Shown: positions 27,138 to 38,032, counted from the stretch's first letter. The stretch is 64,000 nucleotides of DNA from Chloroflexota bacterium (GCA_004295045.1 SHND01000010.1:1-64000); one strand, 5' to 3'. Notes: generated from the letters alone by a model not told the origin. Program-made: numbers and translations.

Positions 27138-28490
27138 TCACAACGCAGCCAGAGATTCGCCGCCAATCACAGCCGTAAAAATCTTTTCCAAACGAGAAAT
27201 ATATTGATTCCACGAATGCTTTTGGACCGCATCATCTCTGGCTTGTCTGCCCAAACGCGCGCGCAGCGGCGCATCATCAAGCAGCCGCACCAGCGCAGCC
27301 ATCATTGCAGAGGAATCGCCCGGCGGCACCAACAAACCATTGCTCTGGTCTCGAATCACCTGCGCCACCTGTCCAACCTCTGAGGCAACGACTGCGGTAC
27401 CGGAAGCCATATATTCGAAAAGTTTGAGCGGCGATAACCACAGCTCGTGTTTCATCAGCGGATACGGCGCAACTGCAATATCCGCCGCACTCACCAATGG
27501 CGGGACCTGGCTGTGCTCGATCAAACCGGTGAATTGCACAGCATCTTGAATACCAAGCGCAGCCGCGTGTTGCATCATCGCCTGACGTTGATGCCCCTCG
27601 CCCACCAACACAAGCCGCGCAGTTGGATACGAGCGCAGAGTCTTGGCAAATCCATCCAAAAGTGTGGCAACGTCATGCCATTCAAAAAAACTGCCAACAA
27701 ACACAACCAATGGATTCGCGCCAATCCCTAATTCGGCGCGGACTTGAGCTCTTGCTTCCGGGTATGGACGAAATAATTGTACGTTCACCCCGTTGGCAAG
27801 TACAACAACCTTTTCCTTTGGCACGTTCCGCGTAGATACCAAATGAGCTTTCGCCGGTTCAGAAACACAAATGATGCAATCCGCCGCGTCCAGATTATAA
27901 CGAAGCAAACTCTCGGCGCGCTGACGCAGCAACCCTTTGATCGGCTTGCCCATATATTCGTGTTCCAAGATCTGGTCTGCTTCAAAAAACATCACATAGG
28001 GAATTCCAAGTTTTTTACACGCCTTGGCAACACCGACATTGTAAAGTCCATTCCGTTCGTACACCACATCGTGTCCGGGCAGACACTGCAGACATGCATC
28101 ATAAAGGCGGTAGTTTGAGAATACATTCAGATAAGGGACTCGAAGCAGCTTTTGAATTCGCCAGGCACTCTTGCTGGTAAGCTTGAACGCGCTTGACGCC
28201 GACCAACTCCTTGGCGCGATTGTTGGTTTCTGAAGATCGGTGTCGCATTCGACCTCACCGATATTATGCGGCGCCAAAAAGGTCAACCGATGACCTTGTT
28301 CTTGCAATCCACGCGCAATGTAACCTTGAACAATATAAGTTCCATCTGCCACCGACTTGCCGTTCAACATTTGACGCAGTGATTCAAGTTCTTGAAGACA
28401 GATTACAATTTGCAAAGGATTAATGCAAGACGAATTGGGATTAACGTTTTTCAACGTCAGGTTTTGAAAATTATTGACAACAATGCTCAT
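27138..28490 (-). CDS. family 4 glycosyltransferase
   Basis: A 450-residue GT-B protein. The N-terminal domain has VADGTYIVQGYIARGLQEQGHRLTFLAPHN and HDVVYERNGLYNVGVAKACK. The donor domain has VFVGSFFEWHDV and SPLKLFEYMASGTAVVASEVGQVAQVI. The ATG at 28490 overlaps the upstream TGA. The first 40 residues are unlike the family, and a start at residue 41 cannot be excluded, although no ribosome site is seen there. Confidence 0.9.
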   Translation of the reverse strand: MSIVVNNFQNLTLKNVNPNSSCINPLQIVICLQELESLRQMLNGKSVADGTYIVQGYIARGLQEQGHRLTFLAPHNIGEVECDTDLQKPTIAPRSWSASSAFKLTSKSAWRIQKLLRVPYLNVFSNYRLYDACLQCLPGHDVVYERNGLYNVGVAKACKKLGIPYVMFFEADQILEHEYMGKPIKGLLRQRAESLLRYNLDAADCIICVSEPAKAHLVSTRNVPKEKVVVLANGVNVQLFRPYPEARAQVRAELGIGANPLVVFVGSFFEWHDVATLLDGFAKTLRSYPTARLVLVGEGHQRQAMMQHAAALGIQDAVQFTGLIEHSQVPPLVSAADIAVAPYPLMKHELWLSPLKLFEYMASGTAVVASEVGQVAQVIRDQSNGLLVPPGDSSAMMAALVRLLDDAPLRARLGRQARDDAVQKHSWNQYISRLEKIFTAVIGGESLAAL

Positions 28491-29827
28491 GACGGATTCG
28501 AGAGTGGTGCAATTGTGGGAATTGAATAGTTTCGCTGGATGGCTTCGCGATAGATTGAATCAAAATGCTCGCATACGGCTTGCGGCTGGTACGGTCCGTG
28601 TTCGTACGAAGCACGCGCAGCTTGTCCTAACTTTGTTGCAAGCGCCGGGTCTTGAATCAAGATGCGAATCTTTTGCGCCAAACATTCCGGGTCCTTTGAC
28701 GCGCATAACATCCCATTGATTCCATCTTGGATGATTTCAGGAATTCCCCCGACATTGGTGCAGACGATTGGACATCCGTACGCCATCGCCTCAACAACGC
28801 CGAGGGGCTGTCCTTCCAGAACCGAAGACATTACAAAGATGTCAGTCTGCGCCATGATACGGGACAGTTCTTGTCTCGATGTAAAGGCGCCAACAAAAAT
28901 CGCTTCGCCGTCCAAGCCCAGCTGCGCGGCGCAATCCAACAACTCGGCGCGAAGTGGACCATCCCCATAAACTCCAAGCTGGGCGCGCGGAAAAGATTTC
29001 TTGACACTCGCAAACGCTTCGAGGAGATATTCGAGTCCCTTTGTGACATAGAGACGCGCAACCGTTGTGAGGCGGATCGTGTCATCGCCTGCGCGCATTT
29101 TATCGTCTCTCTGCCAGCCCGATGCAAGCGGATCAGGCAAGAGTGGGCTTCGCACCACAATGGGCTGTGTAATACCACATACCGTGCGGAGGGCTTGAGC
29201 GCTCTTTTCGGACACAGCGATTACCGTCGTTGCCTTGTTGACGCTCCGGGCAAAATCCTCCCACCAACCAAATTGGGCATCAGGAGTCTGGTGTTCTTCG
29301 TACACAACGGGAAGCCCCTTAGAAGATGCCCAGTCAATGACAAACAATAAATTTTGTGTATAACCTTGCAGATGAAAAACGTCAGGACGCCAGCGCAGCT
29401 GCCGCCATTGCAACAAAAGACGGACGAATGGTTTGCGCCAATCACGTCCAACGATTCCATAAGTTAACCATAGACGGACCCAACCCCGCGCGCTTTCTAA
29501 AGATTTTTTCCACGAGCGCTTTTTGACGAGAGATAAGACACCAGCCAACAAGCAAATCAGCGGAGTCAAAAGCCAGATAATCGCGGCAAGAATTCTCTCC
29601 TTTGTTTCCCAATCCGATGCAGGGAGGGAAAGCCATCTTGGTAATTGGAGAAATGGAACCTTGTGCTCTTGCAGCCGACGCAAGTATTGGTTATTGGGCG
29701 TTACCCAGGCAGTAGACAGAACACTGACTTGGTGACCTTGCTGACCAAGTCCGATTGCCAGCGTCGTCGCATATTCCTCCAAGCCACCAAATTCCTGCAT
29801 GTCATACAGCACCATACAAATTTTCAT
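28487..29827 (-). CDS. family 4 glycosyltransferase with internal hydrophobic insert
   Basis: A 446-residue GT-B enzyme: ICMVLYDMQEFGGLEEYATTLAIGLGQQGHQV and, at the donor site, MSSVLEGQPLGVVEAMAYGCPIVCTNVGGIPEII. Residues about 80-105 (ILAAIIWLLTPLICLLAGVL) form a hydrophobic hairpin that likely anchors the protein to the membrane. It is the first gene after the terminator at 29957-29995, so it probably has its own promoter in 29828-29956, which I could not define well. Confidence 0.9.
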   Translation of the reverse strand: MKICMVLYDMQEFGGLEEYATTLAIGLGQQGHQVSVLSTAWVTPNNQYLRRLQEHKVPFLQLPRWLSLPASDWETKERILAAIIWLLTPLICLLAGVLSLVKKRSWKKSLESARGWVRLWLTYGIVGRDWRKPFVRLLLQWRQLRWRPDVFHLQGYTQNLLFVIDWASSKGLPVVYEEHQTPDAQFGWWEDFARSVNKATTVIAVSEKSAQALRTVCGITQPIVVRSPLLPDPLASGWQRDDKMRAGDDTIRLTTVARLYVTKGLEYLLEAFASVKKSFPRAQLGVYGDGPLRAELLDCAAQLGLDGEAIFVGAFTSRQELSRIMAQTDIFVMSSVLEGQPLGVVEAMAYGCPIVCTNVGGIPEIIQDGINGMLCASKDPECLAQKIRILIQDPALATKLGQAARASYEHGPYQPQAVCEHFDSIYREAIQRNYSIPTIAPLSNPS

Positions 29828-29956
29828 CGGATATCTTGAGCGATTATGTCGTTAGAAGCAATTGTCACGTTTTCTCCAAATAAAGGACATCGTGCCGCGA
29901 GCAGAGGTTTCAAGAGATCGCTGCTTGTTTGCAATCACCTTTGCACTCGTCCTCCA

Positions 29957-29995
29957 AAACGAGTGTGCCAATCCATTTCTGGATTAGCACACTCG
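29957..29995 (-). terminator. Rho-independent terminator of the M28 peptidase gene
   Basis: A 15-bp imperfect stem (CGAGTGTGC and AATCCA paired with TGGATT and GCACACTCG, one mismatch, 4-nt loop) at 29960-29995, followed on the minus strand by TTTT. It lies 46 bp after the peptidase stop, between it and the GT4 gene, and is the clearest transcription boundary inside the glycan locus. Confidence 0.8.
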
Positions 29996-30040
29996 CCCCC
30001 CCCGAGACGATCTTGCAATTGCGTCCTCGCGCAGACGCGC

Positions 30041-33000
30041 TTAGTGATACGTTATGCGGACGGCAATCCAATCGAGCGAGAAATCACGCGAGGCGCTGCT
30101 GGCTATGTCAATGACGCGCACGCGAAAGTTCGCGTTCAAGAAATCGTTCGTCGTCCAAGTACGACCCCAATTGTCGCTCGCACTTCCCAAACTGTATGTT
30201 GCTATACTCGTGATTAGTCTTGGTGTGGTCTTGGCGCTCGTCCATGTTGCGCCGCCATCCCAAGAGAGCTGAACACAAATTTGAGGAGTGCGACTGGTCG
30301 AATCGGCTCTGGCGTCCAGTTGTACCTCAACGCCATCAATCGTCGCATCGGGAATCGAGATATTATAGTTGTAGAAATTGTGTTTGTCTTTGCCTGTGCT
30401 GGTGCAGCTCGTGCTGGTGTTGGTCCCACTATTGGTATCTACAGCCAAGAGTCCATCACTGGCGTAGGCATTGGCTGGATTCCCTTGATAGCCGTTGCCA
30501 TCGCCGCCCGTTTGGGCTTGGTCAGCAGAGGGACTCAACCAACCGGTGTTCCCCACTGCCGGAGTGTTCGTTGCCGTTGGCGGCACCAAAGTATTTGTTG
30601 GCGTGCTTGTCGCGGTTGGCGGCTCTGATGTGTTTGTGGGTGTAGCCGTTGCAGCGTTCGTCGGTGTGTTGATTGGTGTGTTCGTTGCCGTAGATGGCAC
30701 CGATGTATTCGTTGGTGTGTGCGTCGCCGTTGGTGGCGCCGGCGTGTTCGTTGGCGTGCTTGTCGGCGCTGCCCCTTCCGTCAAAGTTGCATAGAGCGAA
30801 AAATGATAGTTCCCACTCGCCGGTGAGCCCGGAATCGTATTCGGCAGTGCGCCAAAGGCATAGCTATAATCCCACGCTGTACCTGTTTGTTGAACCCGCA
30901 TATGTAAACTGTTGTTTTCTGCAAGAAACACCAACCAATATGTGCCTGCAGTTAGATGCACCGGTGTAATCACATTTTGCGTGTTCCAGCCCACCGTCGG
31001 AGTAAATTCTGCGGTTTGTGCCATGAGCGTTCCGGGCCTGCCTGATGCATTGTTATACACCCCAAGTCGCAACCGTCCACTTGCCGTCCCAACATAGAAA
31101 CTCAAACTCTGGATTGCTCCGCTCTGGGGAAGATTGGTCTGCTGTGCGATGATCAAATTTCCATTTCCAGAGTCGTCGCCGCTCAAGATGTTGGTTTCAC
31201 CCATCGTAAAAGTACCGGGAGTTGTCGGTCCGGTAGTAGGTGTATTCGTCGCGGTCGGTGTGTAGGTTGCCGTTGGCGGCAGCGATGTGTTCGTCGGCGT
31301 GTTCGTCGCTGTCGGCGGCACTGATGTATTGGTTGGTGTAGCCGTTGATGTTTCAGTCGCTGTCGGCGGCGCTGATGTATTGGTTGGTGTAGCCGTCGAC
31401 GTGTTCGTCGCGGTTGGCGGCAGTGATGTATTCGTCGGCGTATTCGTTGATGTATTCGTCGCGGTTGGCGGCACGGGCGTGTTGGTCGGCGTATTCGTTG
31501 ATGTATTCGTCGCGGTTGGCGGCAGTGATGTATTCGTCGGCGTATTCGTTGATGTATTCGTCGCGGTTGGCGGCAGTGATGTATTGGTCGGTGTAGCCGT
31601 CGACGTGTTCGTCGCGGTTGGCGGCAGTGATGTATTGGTCGGTGTAGCCGTTGATGTTTCAGTCGCTGTCGGCGGCACTGATGTATTGGTTGGTGTAGCC
31701 GTTGATGTTTGAGTCGCCGTTGGTGGCAGTGATGTATTGGTTGGTGTAGCCGTTGATGTTTCAGTAGCCGTTGGCGGCAGTGATGTATTGGTTGGTGTAG
31801 CCGTTGATGTTTCAGTAGCCGTTGGCGGCACTGATGTATTTGTCGGTGTGTTTGTCGCAGTCACTGTAGCCGTCGCAGTGTTTGTCGGTGTGCTAGTCAA
31901 TGTGTTCGTCGGCGTGTTGGTTGCTGTGTTCGTCGGCGTATTGGTTCGCGTGCTGGTCGGCGTGTTCGTCCGCGTGCTGGTCGGCGTGTTCGTCCGCGTG
32001 CTGGTCGGCGTATTCGTTGCTGTGTTGGTCGGCGTATTCGTTGCTGTGTTGGTCGGCGTCGGAGAAATCGCCGTGCTAGTCGCTGTGGGAGACGAACCCA
32101 TCGTTCCCCCACCAAAATTATCCAGAACCGCGCTGTTCGAGTCGTACATAAACAACCCGATGTAACCACCTTGCGAATAATTCGGCCAGCCCGTTACATT
32201 AAATGTTCCCAGCAACGTACTATTGCGATATACCTCCACTTGTCCATTCGCGCGCGCCCGCGCGCCAAACTGATCTCCATTCACAAATGTAACCGGGATG
32301 CCACCGCCACGCTGAACCCAGCTTTGTGCTGACTGGAACGTCCAGACCTGAACCTCTTTATTCACCGGCTTGTAAAGCACCTCGATCAGACCCGGATTGA
32401 CTCCCGTGTTGCTTTGTGACTTGAGCACAAGCCCCATCTCCGTCCCATTCGACGGTATCGTGGTCAAAGTCACATGGACTTCTTGATCTGCGCCGTAGGT
32501 GGTCGCATTCCAATAAATGTCCTGCTCACCTTGACTATTAAGCCGCAGTTGATTCGAGGCAATACTGTAACCGGAGGTACGTCCTGACCAGCTTGTGCCA
32601 ATCGCCCCATTCGCGCGATTAAAGGCATCAATGACTCCGGTCGAAGGGAAACTCAGCGGAGGAACAGGTGTATTCGTGTTCGTCGGCGTCGCCGATGGAC
32701 CTGTTGGCGTTCGAGTGGGGGTGCTTGTCGCTCCGCTTCCTTCGGCATCCAGCTTTAGTCCCACCGCCAAATTCTGCTGTGCTATCCTCAGAACATTTGT
32801 AAAGTTGATATTCGAGACCGTGTCGCCGCAATTGTGATAATTAGGTCTGTAGGTTCTCCACCCACCTTCACTTTGGACGGAGACTTGTCCAAAATTCCAA
32901 TAGGAAACTGTATCCGAATTGGAAAGCCAATTGTCGGTTCGAAAACCGATGTTGATACCATAATCAGACCGGACTTGATTGAATATACCTGCAATGCGTT

Positions 33001-33718
33001 GTGACTCGGCATCGCCATAAGAGATCTCGTTCACCAAGTCGTTTGGGTCAGCCGAGTTTTGCCATCCGATATGGTCCATAACCAACGCAGCTTTGAATTG
33101 TTCGCCGCGTGCTAACGCTTGCTGTACATAGTAATTCGAGCCAAAGTAGGTCGCGCCGTATTGGATATCATATTCTTCGGCAGCGTAAAGGATAAAACGC
33201 ATCGAGTAGCGGTTGGGATAATCTTTGAGTACGCGCGCCAACTCAATGACAGCTGTGGAACCCGAAGCGTTGTCAGAACCACCGGGACCGCCCGGCACCG
33301 AATCATAATGCGCGCCGAAATCAATATAAACATTCGGATAGGCGCTTCCGACCTTTGTCACATACACATTACGCCCGGCATTGCGCGGCAATGTTTCCAT
33401 CGTAATGGCGGAGGATGGATAACCCATCGCCTCGAAACGGGCTTTGATATAGTCAGCCGCCATATCGACGTTACTCTTGGGGTACGCAATGTTGCTCCAA
33501 GCGCAATTGGAACCAACATACGGACTGTATGTATTCCAGTGACGCGGTCCGAACTGCGTCACAAGATCGCTCGCAACATTTGTCAGATTTGTCGCATTCA
33601 CCTGCGCAATATAGTCGGGGATTGGGTCAGCCGCAGTCGTCGTACCAACCGACAGCACGATTAGGATCAACGAACCCAATAAAATTGTTAGACTAAAGTG
33701 GATGCGCTTCGCAAGCAT
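30041..33718 (-). CDS. secreted multidomain M28 zinc peptidase with TPT stalk
   Basis: A 1225-residue secreted protein. Signal peptide 1-30 (hydrophobic 8-24, TTAADP). M28 peptidase domain about 31-325 with zinc ligands and catalytic residues visible as His137, Asp149, Glu181/Glu182, Asp215 and His295. A LamG/DUF1080-like beta domain follows (about 355-540), then a Thr/Pro stalk of tandem repeats (about 545-835), a second beta domain (about 838-980), another TPT linker, and a C-terminal beta-sandwich (about 1055-1225). No LPxTG or transmembrane anchor. GGGGGGA precedes ATG 33718. The domain plan suggests a cell-surface or extracellular aminopeptidase held away by a glycosylatable stalk. Confidence 0.9.
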   Translation of the reverse strand: MLAKRIHFSLTILLGSLILIVLSVGTTTAADPIPDYIAQVNATNLTNVASDLVTQFGPRHWNTYSPYVGSNCAWSNIAYPKSNVDMAADYIKARFEAMGYPSSAITMETLPRNAGRNVYVTKVGSAYPNVYIDFGAHYDSVPGGPGGSDNASGSTAVIELARVLKDYPNRYSMRFILYAAEEYDIQYGATYFGSNYYVQQALARGEQFKAALVMDHIGWQNSADPNDLVNEISYGDAESQRIAGIFNQVRSDYGINIGFRTDNWLSNSDTVSYWNFGQVSVQSEGGWRTYRPNYHNCGDTVSNINFTNVLRIAQQNLAVGLKLDAEGSGATSTPTRTPTGPSATPTNTNTPVPPLSFPSTGVIDAFNRANGAIGTSWSGRTSGYSIASNQLRLNSQGEQDIYWNATTYGADQEVHVTLTTIPSNGTEMGLVLKSQSNTGVNPGLIEVLYKPVNKEVQVWTFQSAQSWVQRGGGIPVTFVNGDQFGARARANGQVEVYRNSTLLGTFNVTGWPNYSQGGYIGLFMYDSNSAVLDNFGGGTMGSSPTATSTAISPTPTNTATNTPTNTATNTPTSTRTNTPTSTRTNTPTSTRTNTPTNTATNTPTNTLTSTPTNTATATVTATNTPTNTSVPPTATETSTATPTNTSLPPTATETSTATPTNTSLPPTATQTSTATPTNTSVPPTATETSTATPTNTSLPPTATNTSTATPTNTSLPPTATNTSTNTPTNTSLPPTATNTSTNTPTNTPVPPTATNTSTNTPTNTSLPPTATNTSTATPTNTSAPPTATETSTATPTNTSVPPTATNTPTNTSLPPTATYTPTATNTPTTGPTTPGTFTMGETNILSGDDSGNGNLIIAQQTNLPQSGAIQSLSFYVGTASGRLRLGVYNNASGRPGTLMAQTAEFTPTVGWNTQNVITPVHLTAGTYWLVFLAENNSLHMRVQQTGTAWDYSYAFGALPNTIPGSPASGNYHFSLYATLTEGAAPTSTPTNTPAPPTATHTPTNTSVPSTATNTPINTPTNAATATPTNTSEPPTATSTPTNTLVPPTATNTPAVGNTGWLSPSADQAQTGGDGNGYQGNPANAYASDGLLAVDTNSGTNTSTSCTSTGKDKHNFYNYNISIPDATIDGVEVQLDARADSTSRTPQICVQLSWDGGATWTSAKTTPRLITSIATYSLGSASDNWGRTWTTNDFLNANFRVRVIDIASSASRDFSLDWIAVRITYH
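31254..32090 (-). repeat. 51-bp and 24-bp tandem repeats coding a Thr/Pro stalk
   Basis: On the coding strand, about eleven units of 51 bp encode the 17-residue motif [17 protein letters not shown] with small variations (V/L, E/N/Q). Next to them, 31850-32090 holds shorter 24-bp units coding NTPTSTRT and NTPTNTAT. Such arrays change copy number easily and are common sites of O-glycosylation. Confidence 0.9.
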
Positions 33719-33773
33719 GAATCCCCCCTTGATACACTTGGAAGTGTTTGTATACCGACGCCTAACGCTTGGC

Positions 33774-34967
33774 TCAATTTCTCCCGTCCGAGAGCGAGGA
33801 TGCTACAACAAACTGTTTCATGGGACTGAATTCTCGAATCGCCTCAACCACACGCACCTGATCTGCTTCATCCAAGTCATTATAAAAGGGCAATCGCAGC
33901 AGCCGATCACTCACATCCTCCGTCACCGGACAATCTCCGCTTTGACCGCCAAAATGTTGCCCCATCTCGGAGAGGTGTAATGGCAGATAGTGAAACACAC
34001 TGAGAATGCCGCGCTCTTTTAGATGAGCAATCAATGCCTGACGGGAATCCAGCGAAGGCAGCAGCACATAAAACATGTGATACGCTTGCTCACAGTGCGC
34101 AGGCACCGCAGGCAAGCTGACACTATTCTCTTCCGCCCAGCCGCTTAGCTCTTGATTATAGTACTCCCAAATGTTGCGCCGCTTTGTTTGAATATCATCC
34201 ACCGCTTCGAGTTGCGCATAGAGGAACGCGGCGAGTATATCCGAAGGCAGATAGCTCGAGCCGACATCTACCCAAGTGTATTTATCCACCTGTCCCCGAA
34301 AAAAGCGACTGCGATTCGTTCCCTTTTCGCGAATGATTTCGGCGCGCTCGACGTACTCGGGATCGTTGATAATCAAAGCGCCGCCTTCGCCGCACGTCAC
34401 GTTCTTGGTTTCGTGAAAGCTCTGCGTCGCCAAAGTGCCGAACGTGCCCAAATAACGCCCCTTGTATTTGCCAAACAAGCCGTGCGCGTTATCCTCGACG
34501 ATGGGGATATTGCGCTTGACGGCAATCTCGCAGATGGCATCCATCTCGCAACCCACACCGGCATAGTGAACGGGCAGGATCGCGCGCGTGCGCTGCGTGA
34601 TCAAGTCCTCCAGCTGTGTTTCATCCATGTTCAAGGTGTCGGGATGAATATCCACAAACACCGGTCTCGCGCCGCGCAATACAAACGCGTTGATCGTACT
34701 CACAAAAGTAAAAGAGGGAACGATCACTTCATCGCCGGGCTGAATATCCAACAACAGCGCCGCCATTTCGAGAGCGTGCGTGCATGAAGTAGTGAGCAAA
34801 ACTTTGCGCGCGCCCAAACGTTCCTCGAGCAGGCGATTGCATTTTTTGGTAAACGCCCCATCACCCGCGGAATGACCATTCAAGATGGTTTGCGAAATAT
34901 AGTACAGTTCCTTGCCGACGATGGTTGGACGATTGAAAGGAATTTTATGTGGCGCTTGCTGGCTCAT
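33774..34967 (-). CDS. rffA: dTDP-4-amino-4,6-dideoxy-sugar transaminase
   Basis: A 397-residue PLP-dependent aminotransferase of the DegT/WecE class. [16 protein letters not shown] is the WecE/RffA N-terminal signature; [31 protein letters not shown] and [15 protein letters not shown] (PLP lysine 188) follow. It aminates dTDP-4-keto-6-deoxyglucose at C4, giving the Fuc4N-type sugar. ATG 34967 is preferred to a TTG two codons earlier. It overlaps the WbqC gene and shares the cassette with a formyltransferase. Confidence 0.92.
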   Translation of the reverse strand: MSQQAPHKIPFNRPTIVGKELYYISQTILNGHSAGDGAFTKKCNRLLEERLGARKVLLTTSCTHALEMAALLLDIQPGDEVIVPSFTFVSTINAFVLRGARPVFVDIHPDTLNMDETQLEDLITQRTRAILPVHYAGVGCEMDAICEIAVKRNIPIVEDNAHGLFGKYKGRYLGTFGTLATQSFHETKNVTCGEGGALIINDPEYVERAEIIREKGTNRSRFFRGQVDKYTWVDVGSSYLPSDILAAFLYAQLEAVDDIQTKRRNIWEYYNQELSGWAEENSVSLPAVPAHCEQAYHMFYVLLPSLDSRQALIAHLKERGILSVFHYLPLHLSEMGQHFGGQSGDCPVTEDVSDRLLRLPFYNDLDEADQVRVVEAIREFSPMKQFVVASSLSDGRN

Positions 34968-35688
34968 AGACAATGCTCGTTTCTAATTGTTGTTCCTGAT
35001 TCCGCGAGCCCCATACATAGTTGGGTGCGTCGGGTCCACAGTTGAATAACAGATCGAGGATAGACACCGCATGTTCAAAGGGCGGGAACGGCTGCGGATA
35101 CTCGCGATAGTGAGAATAGTCCTTGTAAGCAAGTTCGATTCCGTCTGCGCGAAATTTAGAATCATCAATGTAGGATTTTGCTGATGGACCGGAAAGATAG
35201 GAGGTTGCTCCGGCTTTGACCAGCAAATCCAACAGGCGGTCGGTTTTCTCGCCTTGCGCCGCAAACTCTCGCGAATCCCTGAACTCTGTTTCGATGCCTA
35301 AAAACTCTTGACTGATTCGTTTGATAAGAAATTGATTCAATTCCGAAAGATTCGTCCAAGCCGAATCCAGATAAACATACTCAAAGAACTCGCGGTATTT
35401 CTTGAAATGCGGCGTCTTGGAATAAGAATATTTAATCGTCTCCCAATGTTTTTTTGCCCAGCCATCGTCAACAATCTCGACTTGATGGATTAACCGATCT
35501 CGATCCGCGCCAACCGGAACACTTAACCAGCGCAGACCTTGCGGCGTTTTGATTTTGTTACGGTTGCGCCAATCTCTGACTGTGTACTGAACGTCGTCGA
35601 GAAAAATAAAAAGATCAACATCATGGATGATGTCGAAATAGCCCTTCCATGGAATATAGTTCGATTGAATAATCGCGACCTTTTTCAC
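34945..35688 (-). CDS. WbqC family protein
   Basis: A 247-residue WbqC-family protein: KKVAIIQSNYIPWKGYFDIIHDVDLFIFLDDVQYTVRDWRNRNKIK is the family hallmark. WbqC proteins occur beside amino-sugar acyl- or formyl-modifying enzymes in O-antigen loci; the reaction is not firmly established. The GTG at 35688 has GGAGG 6 nt upstream; an ATG two codons earlier directly abuts the GGAGG and is less likely. Confidence 0.88.
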   Translation of the reverse strand: MKKVAIIQSNYIPWKGYFDIIHDVDLFIFLDDVQYTVRDWRNRNKIKTPQGLRWLSVPVGADRDRLIHQVEIVDDGWAKKHWETIKYSYSKTPHFKKYREFFEYVYLDSAWTNLSELNQFLIKRISQEFLGIETEFRDSREFAAQGEKTDRLLDLLVKAGATSYLSGPSAKSYIDDSKFRADGIELAYKDYSHYREYPQPFPPFEHAVSILDLLFNCGPDAPNYVWGSRNQEQQLETSIVYEPASAT

Positions 35689-35726
35689 TGTCATCCTCCA
35701 ACAAAAATCCAAAACACAATATTTTC

Positions 35727-36590
35727 TCAATTGGCTTGCTTGTATAACCTGATTGCATGTGATGCTCTAACAATATCAACCGCCGTCTCGCTCTCGTAAA
35801 GCCCATCCAATCTACTGTCGGTGGATAAATCGAATCGGTCTACGGGAATTCGTTTCGCGCCAACCTGAATGCTGGTACCCGGCAGCGGATTAAGCGCTCT
35901 CATTTTTCTGCGAATGTTCTCAATCTCGCTGGTGGACTCTAAATATCCATCTTCGACTGTTGGTTTGGGCGCAAGACTTGCCGCCGCGTGAGCTTGAGAT
36001 ATGCCAATCGGCTTGGTAAAACCTGAAAACAAATCTACCAGCTCCGGAATCATCTCACCGGATAGCTTTGCTAATTTTTTTCGCAAAATGCCATCATTGT
36101 CTTGTTCACCAATGTCAAGAAAGCGCTGTAACAAGATGTCGCCTTCATCCAGTCCTTCCGTAACATAATGCACTGTCACGCCGGTTACCGCGTCATCGTT
36201 CAACAACGCGGCATTGGATGGGCATGGTCCGCGATAATGTGGAAGAAGCGAAGGATGAAGATTGACGATGCCGAGCGATGGTAGAGTAATGACATTGCGC
36301 TTGAGGATTTGTTTGAAGGTTGCAACAATGATCAAGTCCGGCGAATGCTTGTGCAAAAGTCCGATGCCCTCTTCACTTCCCACCTTTACATTGTGGTAGC
36401 AAACGACCTGCTTTTCTTGGCAGAGCTCGAGCAGCTGGCGTTCCGCATAATGAGGAAACGGAGTATCGTACTTGATCGTGAAAACAGCTTGTAGATTGAC
36501 CCGGTTATCCTTCAGCAACGCTTCCAGGACAGGATTGCCGAAACCTGTCAGAGCAAACAAAATGACGTCGAGCCGACCCTCTGTTGCCAT
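35727..36590 (-). CDS. sugar N-formyltransferase
   Basis: A 287-residue protein of the methionyl-tRNA-formyltransferase/ArnA N-domain fold. The catalytic triad is visible as Asn110, His112 and Asp151 in NLHPSLLPHYRGPCPSNAALL and LDEGDILL. The end lacks the tRNA-binding C-terminal domain of Fmt (only about 60 residues follow), so a nucleotide-sugar amine is a better substrate than Met-tRNA. With rffA and WbqC next door it likely makes dTDP-4-formamido-4,6-dideoxyhexose from N10-formyl-tetrahydrofolate (inference from the cassette). Confidence 0.88.
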   Translation of the reverse strand: MATEGRLDVILFALTGFGNPVLEALLKDNRVNLQAVFTIKYDTPFPHYAERQLLELCQEKQVVCYHNVKVGSEEGIGLLHKHSPDLIIVATFKQILKRNVITLPSLGIVNLHPSLLPHYRGPCPSNAALLNDDAVTGVTVHYVTEGLDEGDILLQRFLDIGEQDNDGILRKKLAKLSGEMIPELVDLFSGFTKPIGISQAHAAASLAPKPTVEDGYLESTSEIENIRRKMRALNPLPGTSIQVGAKRIPVDRFDLSTDSRLDGLYESETAVDIVRASHAIRLYKQAN

Positions 36591-38018
36591 TCAATAGAGT
36601 CCCGATCTGTCTTGAGTTGACTGAGCGTCCGAGGCGAAAATCGAGTGAATCAAGATTGATAATACGCCGCGATTTGTCAGGTAACGCGGATCGCTCGCAA
36701 TCGCCGGCACAATACATCTCGGCACTTGAGCGTATTCGCCGACGCTGTAACTCTGGAACGCGCGGTTGACGGAATAACGTCCGCTCAACTTGCGCACATT
36801 AGCAGACCCGCCAAGCTTTGCAAGGTAAGGCGACAACGCGCGGATTTTCTGTTGCACAGCTGCTTCGCCGAATGCGGTTTCATAGTTGAGTAGATCGCGC
36901 GTGAGCTGGCTCACCAGAGACTCGTCGAATCGGGCGCCCAATTCTGCCGCTCGAGCAAAATGTCGGTCTGCATCTGCGGGACGATCCCAAATTACTGCGC
37001 GCACACCCTTGAGCAAATATCCTCTGGCAACTGCCCAATCATACTCTTTCGAGAGATAAGCAATTTCGGACGGCAGCTGCGCAAAGATTTGCTTCAAGAG
37101 AGCTGCATGATCGTGATTCTCGTCGTCAATGCTCCAGATCAAAAAAAAGTTGACCAACTCACAGTGTTTTCCCTTGAGAATGAGCGGATCGAGTCGAATC
37201 GCCTCGCGCAGATATTGCTGACCCAACGCGGTCTCATTTTGCAATAACGCAACGTATGCCCACAGCTTGTACGTGTTCGCGAATGCTGTGTTGCGGAGAG
37301 CCATTACGTCGGAAGGGCAGCGTGTGTCCGCAAAGATTCTTTGTTGCGCTTCAAGTTCGGACTCGCAGCGCACTGCTAATTTTGAAAAAGTTCGCTGCGC
37401 GTGGTGGCGACGATAATTCAAGACGCGGTCAATGCTGCCGAATTGGCATCCACTGAGAAAGAGACGCCCCGTAATTACGTACTCGCCACCGTGAATTAAC
37501 GTGGGTTCAGCAGACAGGTCTATGAAAGGCGCCCATTTGCGGCGCAATACCATTTCACTTGGCGCAATCGGAAAGCCAAGAATCAGGTCTGCCAATGTAA
37601 TTTTTTGAGGAGGACGCCAAATTCCCCGAATGCTGTTTGCCGAATGATTGAGCTCAAAGCGCGAGTTGTATGAAAAACCAATTTCGGGATGTGCCGCGTA
37701 AAGGTTGACGTGCGCCTCGAGCTTTTCCGGATGGTAAAGGTCATCTTGATCCAAGAACGCCAGAATTTCACCGCCGGAAGATTCGATTGCTAAACGTCGT
37801 GCGGCATCTACGCCCTTGTTCACTTTTTGGACAATATATTTGATGCGCGAGTCATCGAACTGTGCAACGATTTCGGCAGTATTGTCCACTGACGCATCGT
37901 CAACAATCACGAGCTCAAAATTCGGATACGTTTGTACAAGAACGCTCTGGATGGCAGCGCCCAGATCCTTTGCGCCATTGTATGCAGGAATTATCACACT
38001 GACTTTAGCGTTAGACAT
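36591..38018 (-). CDS. family 2 glycosyltransferase with long helical C-terminal domain
   Basis: A 475-residue protein: N-terminal GT2 domain (SVIIPAYNGAKDLGAAIQSV, VDDASVDNTAEIV, EILAFLDQDDLYHPEKL), then about 230 residues of helical repeats with TPR-like spacing (AVRCESELEAQQRIFADTRCP, LYQN-type helices, ALGQQYLREAIRLDP). The C-terminal part is unlike its neighbours and could be a partner-binding scaffold. ATG 38018 with AGGA upstream; its stop directly abuts the formyltransferase start. Confidence 0.85.
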   Translation of the reverse strand: MSNAKVSVIIPAYNGAKDLGAAIQSVLVQTYPNFELVIVDDASVDNTAEIVAQFDDSRIKYIVQKVNKGVDAARRLAIESSGGEILAFLDQDDLYHPEKLEAHVNLYAAHPEIGFSYNSRFELNHSANSIRGIWRPPQKITLADLILGFPIAPSEMVLRRKWAPFIDLSAEPTLIHGGEYVITGRLFLSGCQFGSIDRVLNYRRHHAQRTFSKLAVRCESELEAQQRIFADTRCPSDVMALRNTAFANTYKLWAYVALLQNETALGQQYLREAIRLDPLILKGKHCELVNFFLIWSIDDENHDHAALLKQIFAQLPSEIAYLSKEYDWAVARGYLLKGVRAVIWDRPADADRHFARAAELGARFDESLVSQLTRDLLNYETAFGEAAVQQKIRALSPYLAKLGGSANVRKLSGRYSVNRAFQSYSVGEYAQVPRCIVPAIASDPRYLTNRGVLSILIHSIFASDAQSTQDRSGLY

Positions 38019-38032
38019 CAAGGATTCCTTTG

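Noticed and set aside
31254..32090. CRISPR-like array
   Set aside because: The units are contiguous 51-bp and 24-bp coding repeats without unique spacers, and no cas gene is present.
31287..32165. Plus-strand frames with [12 protein letters not shown] repeats
   Set aside because: They are the antisense reading of the Thr/Pro stalk of the M28 peptidase; the period and pattern come from that gene.
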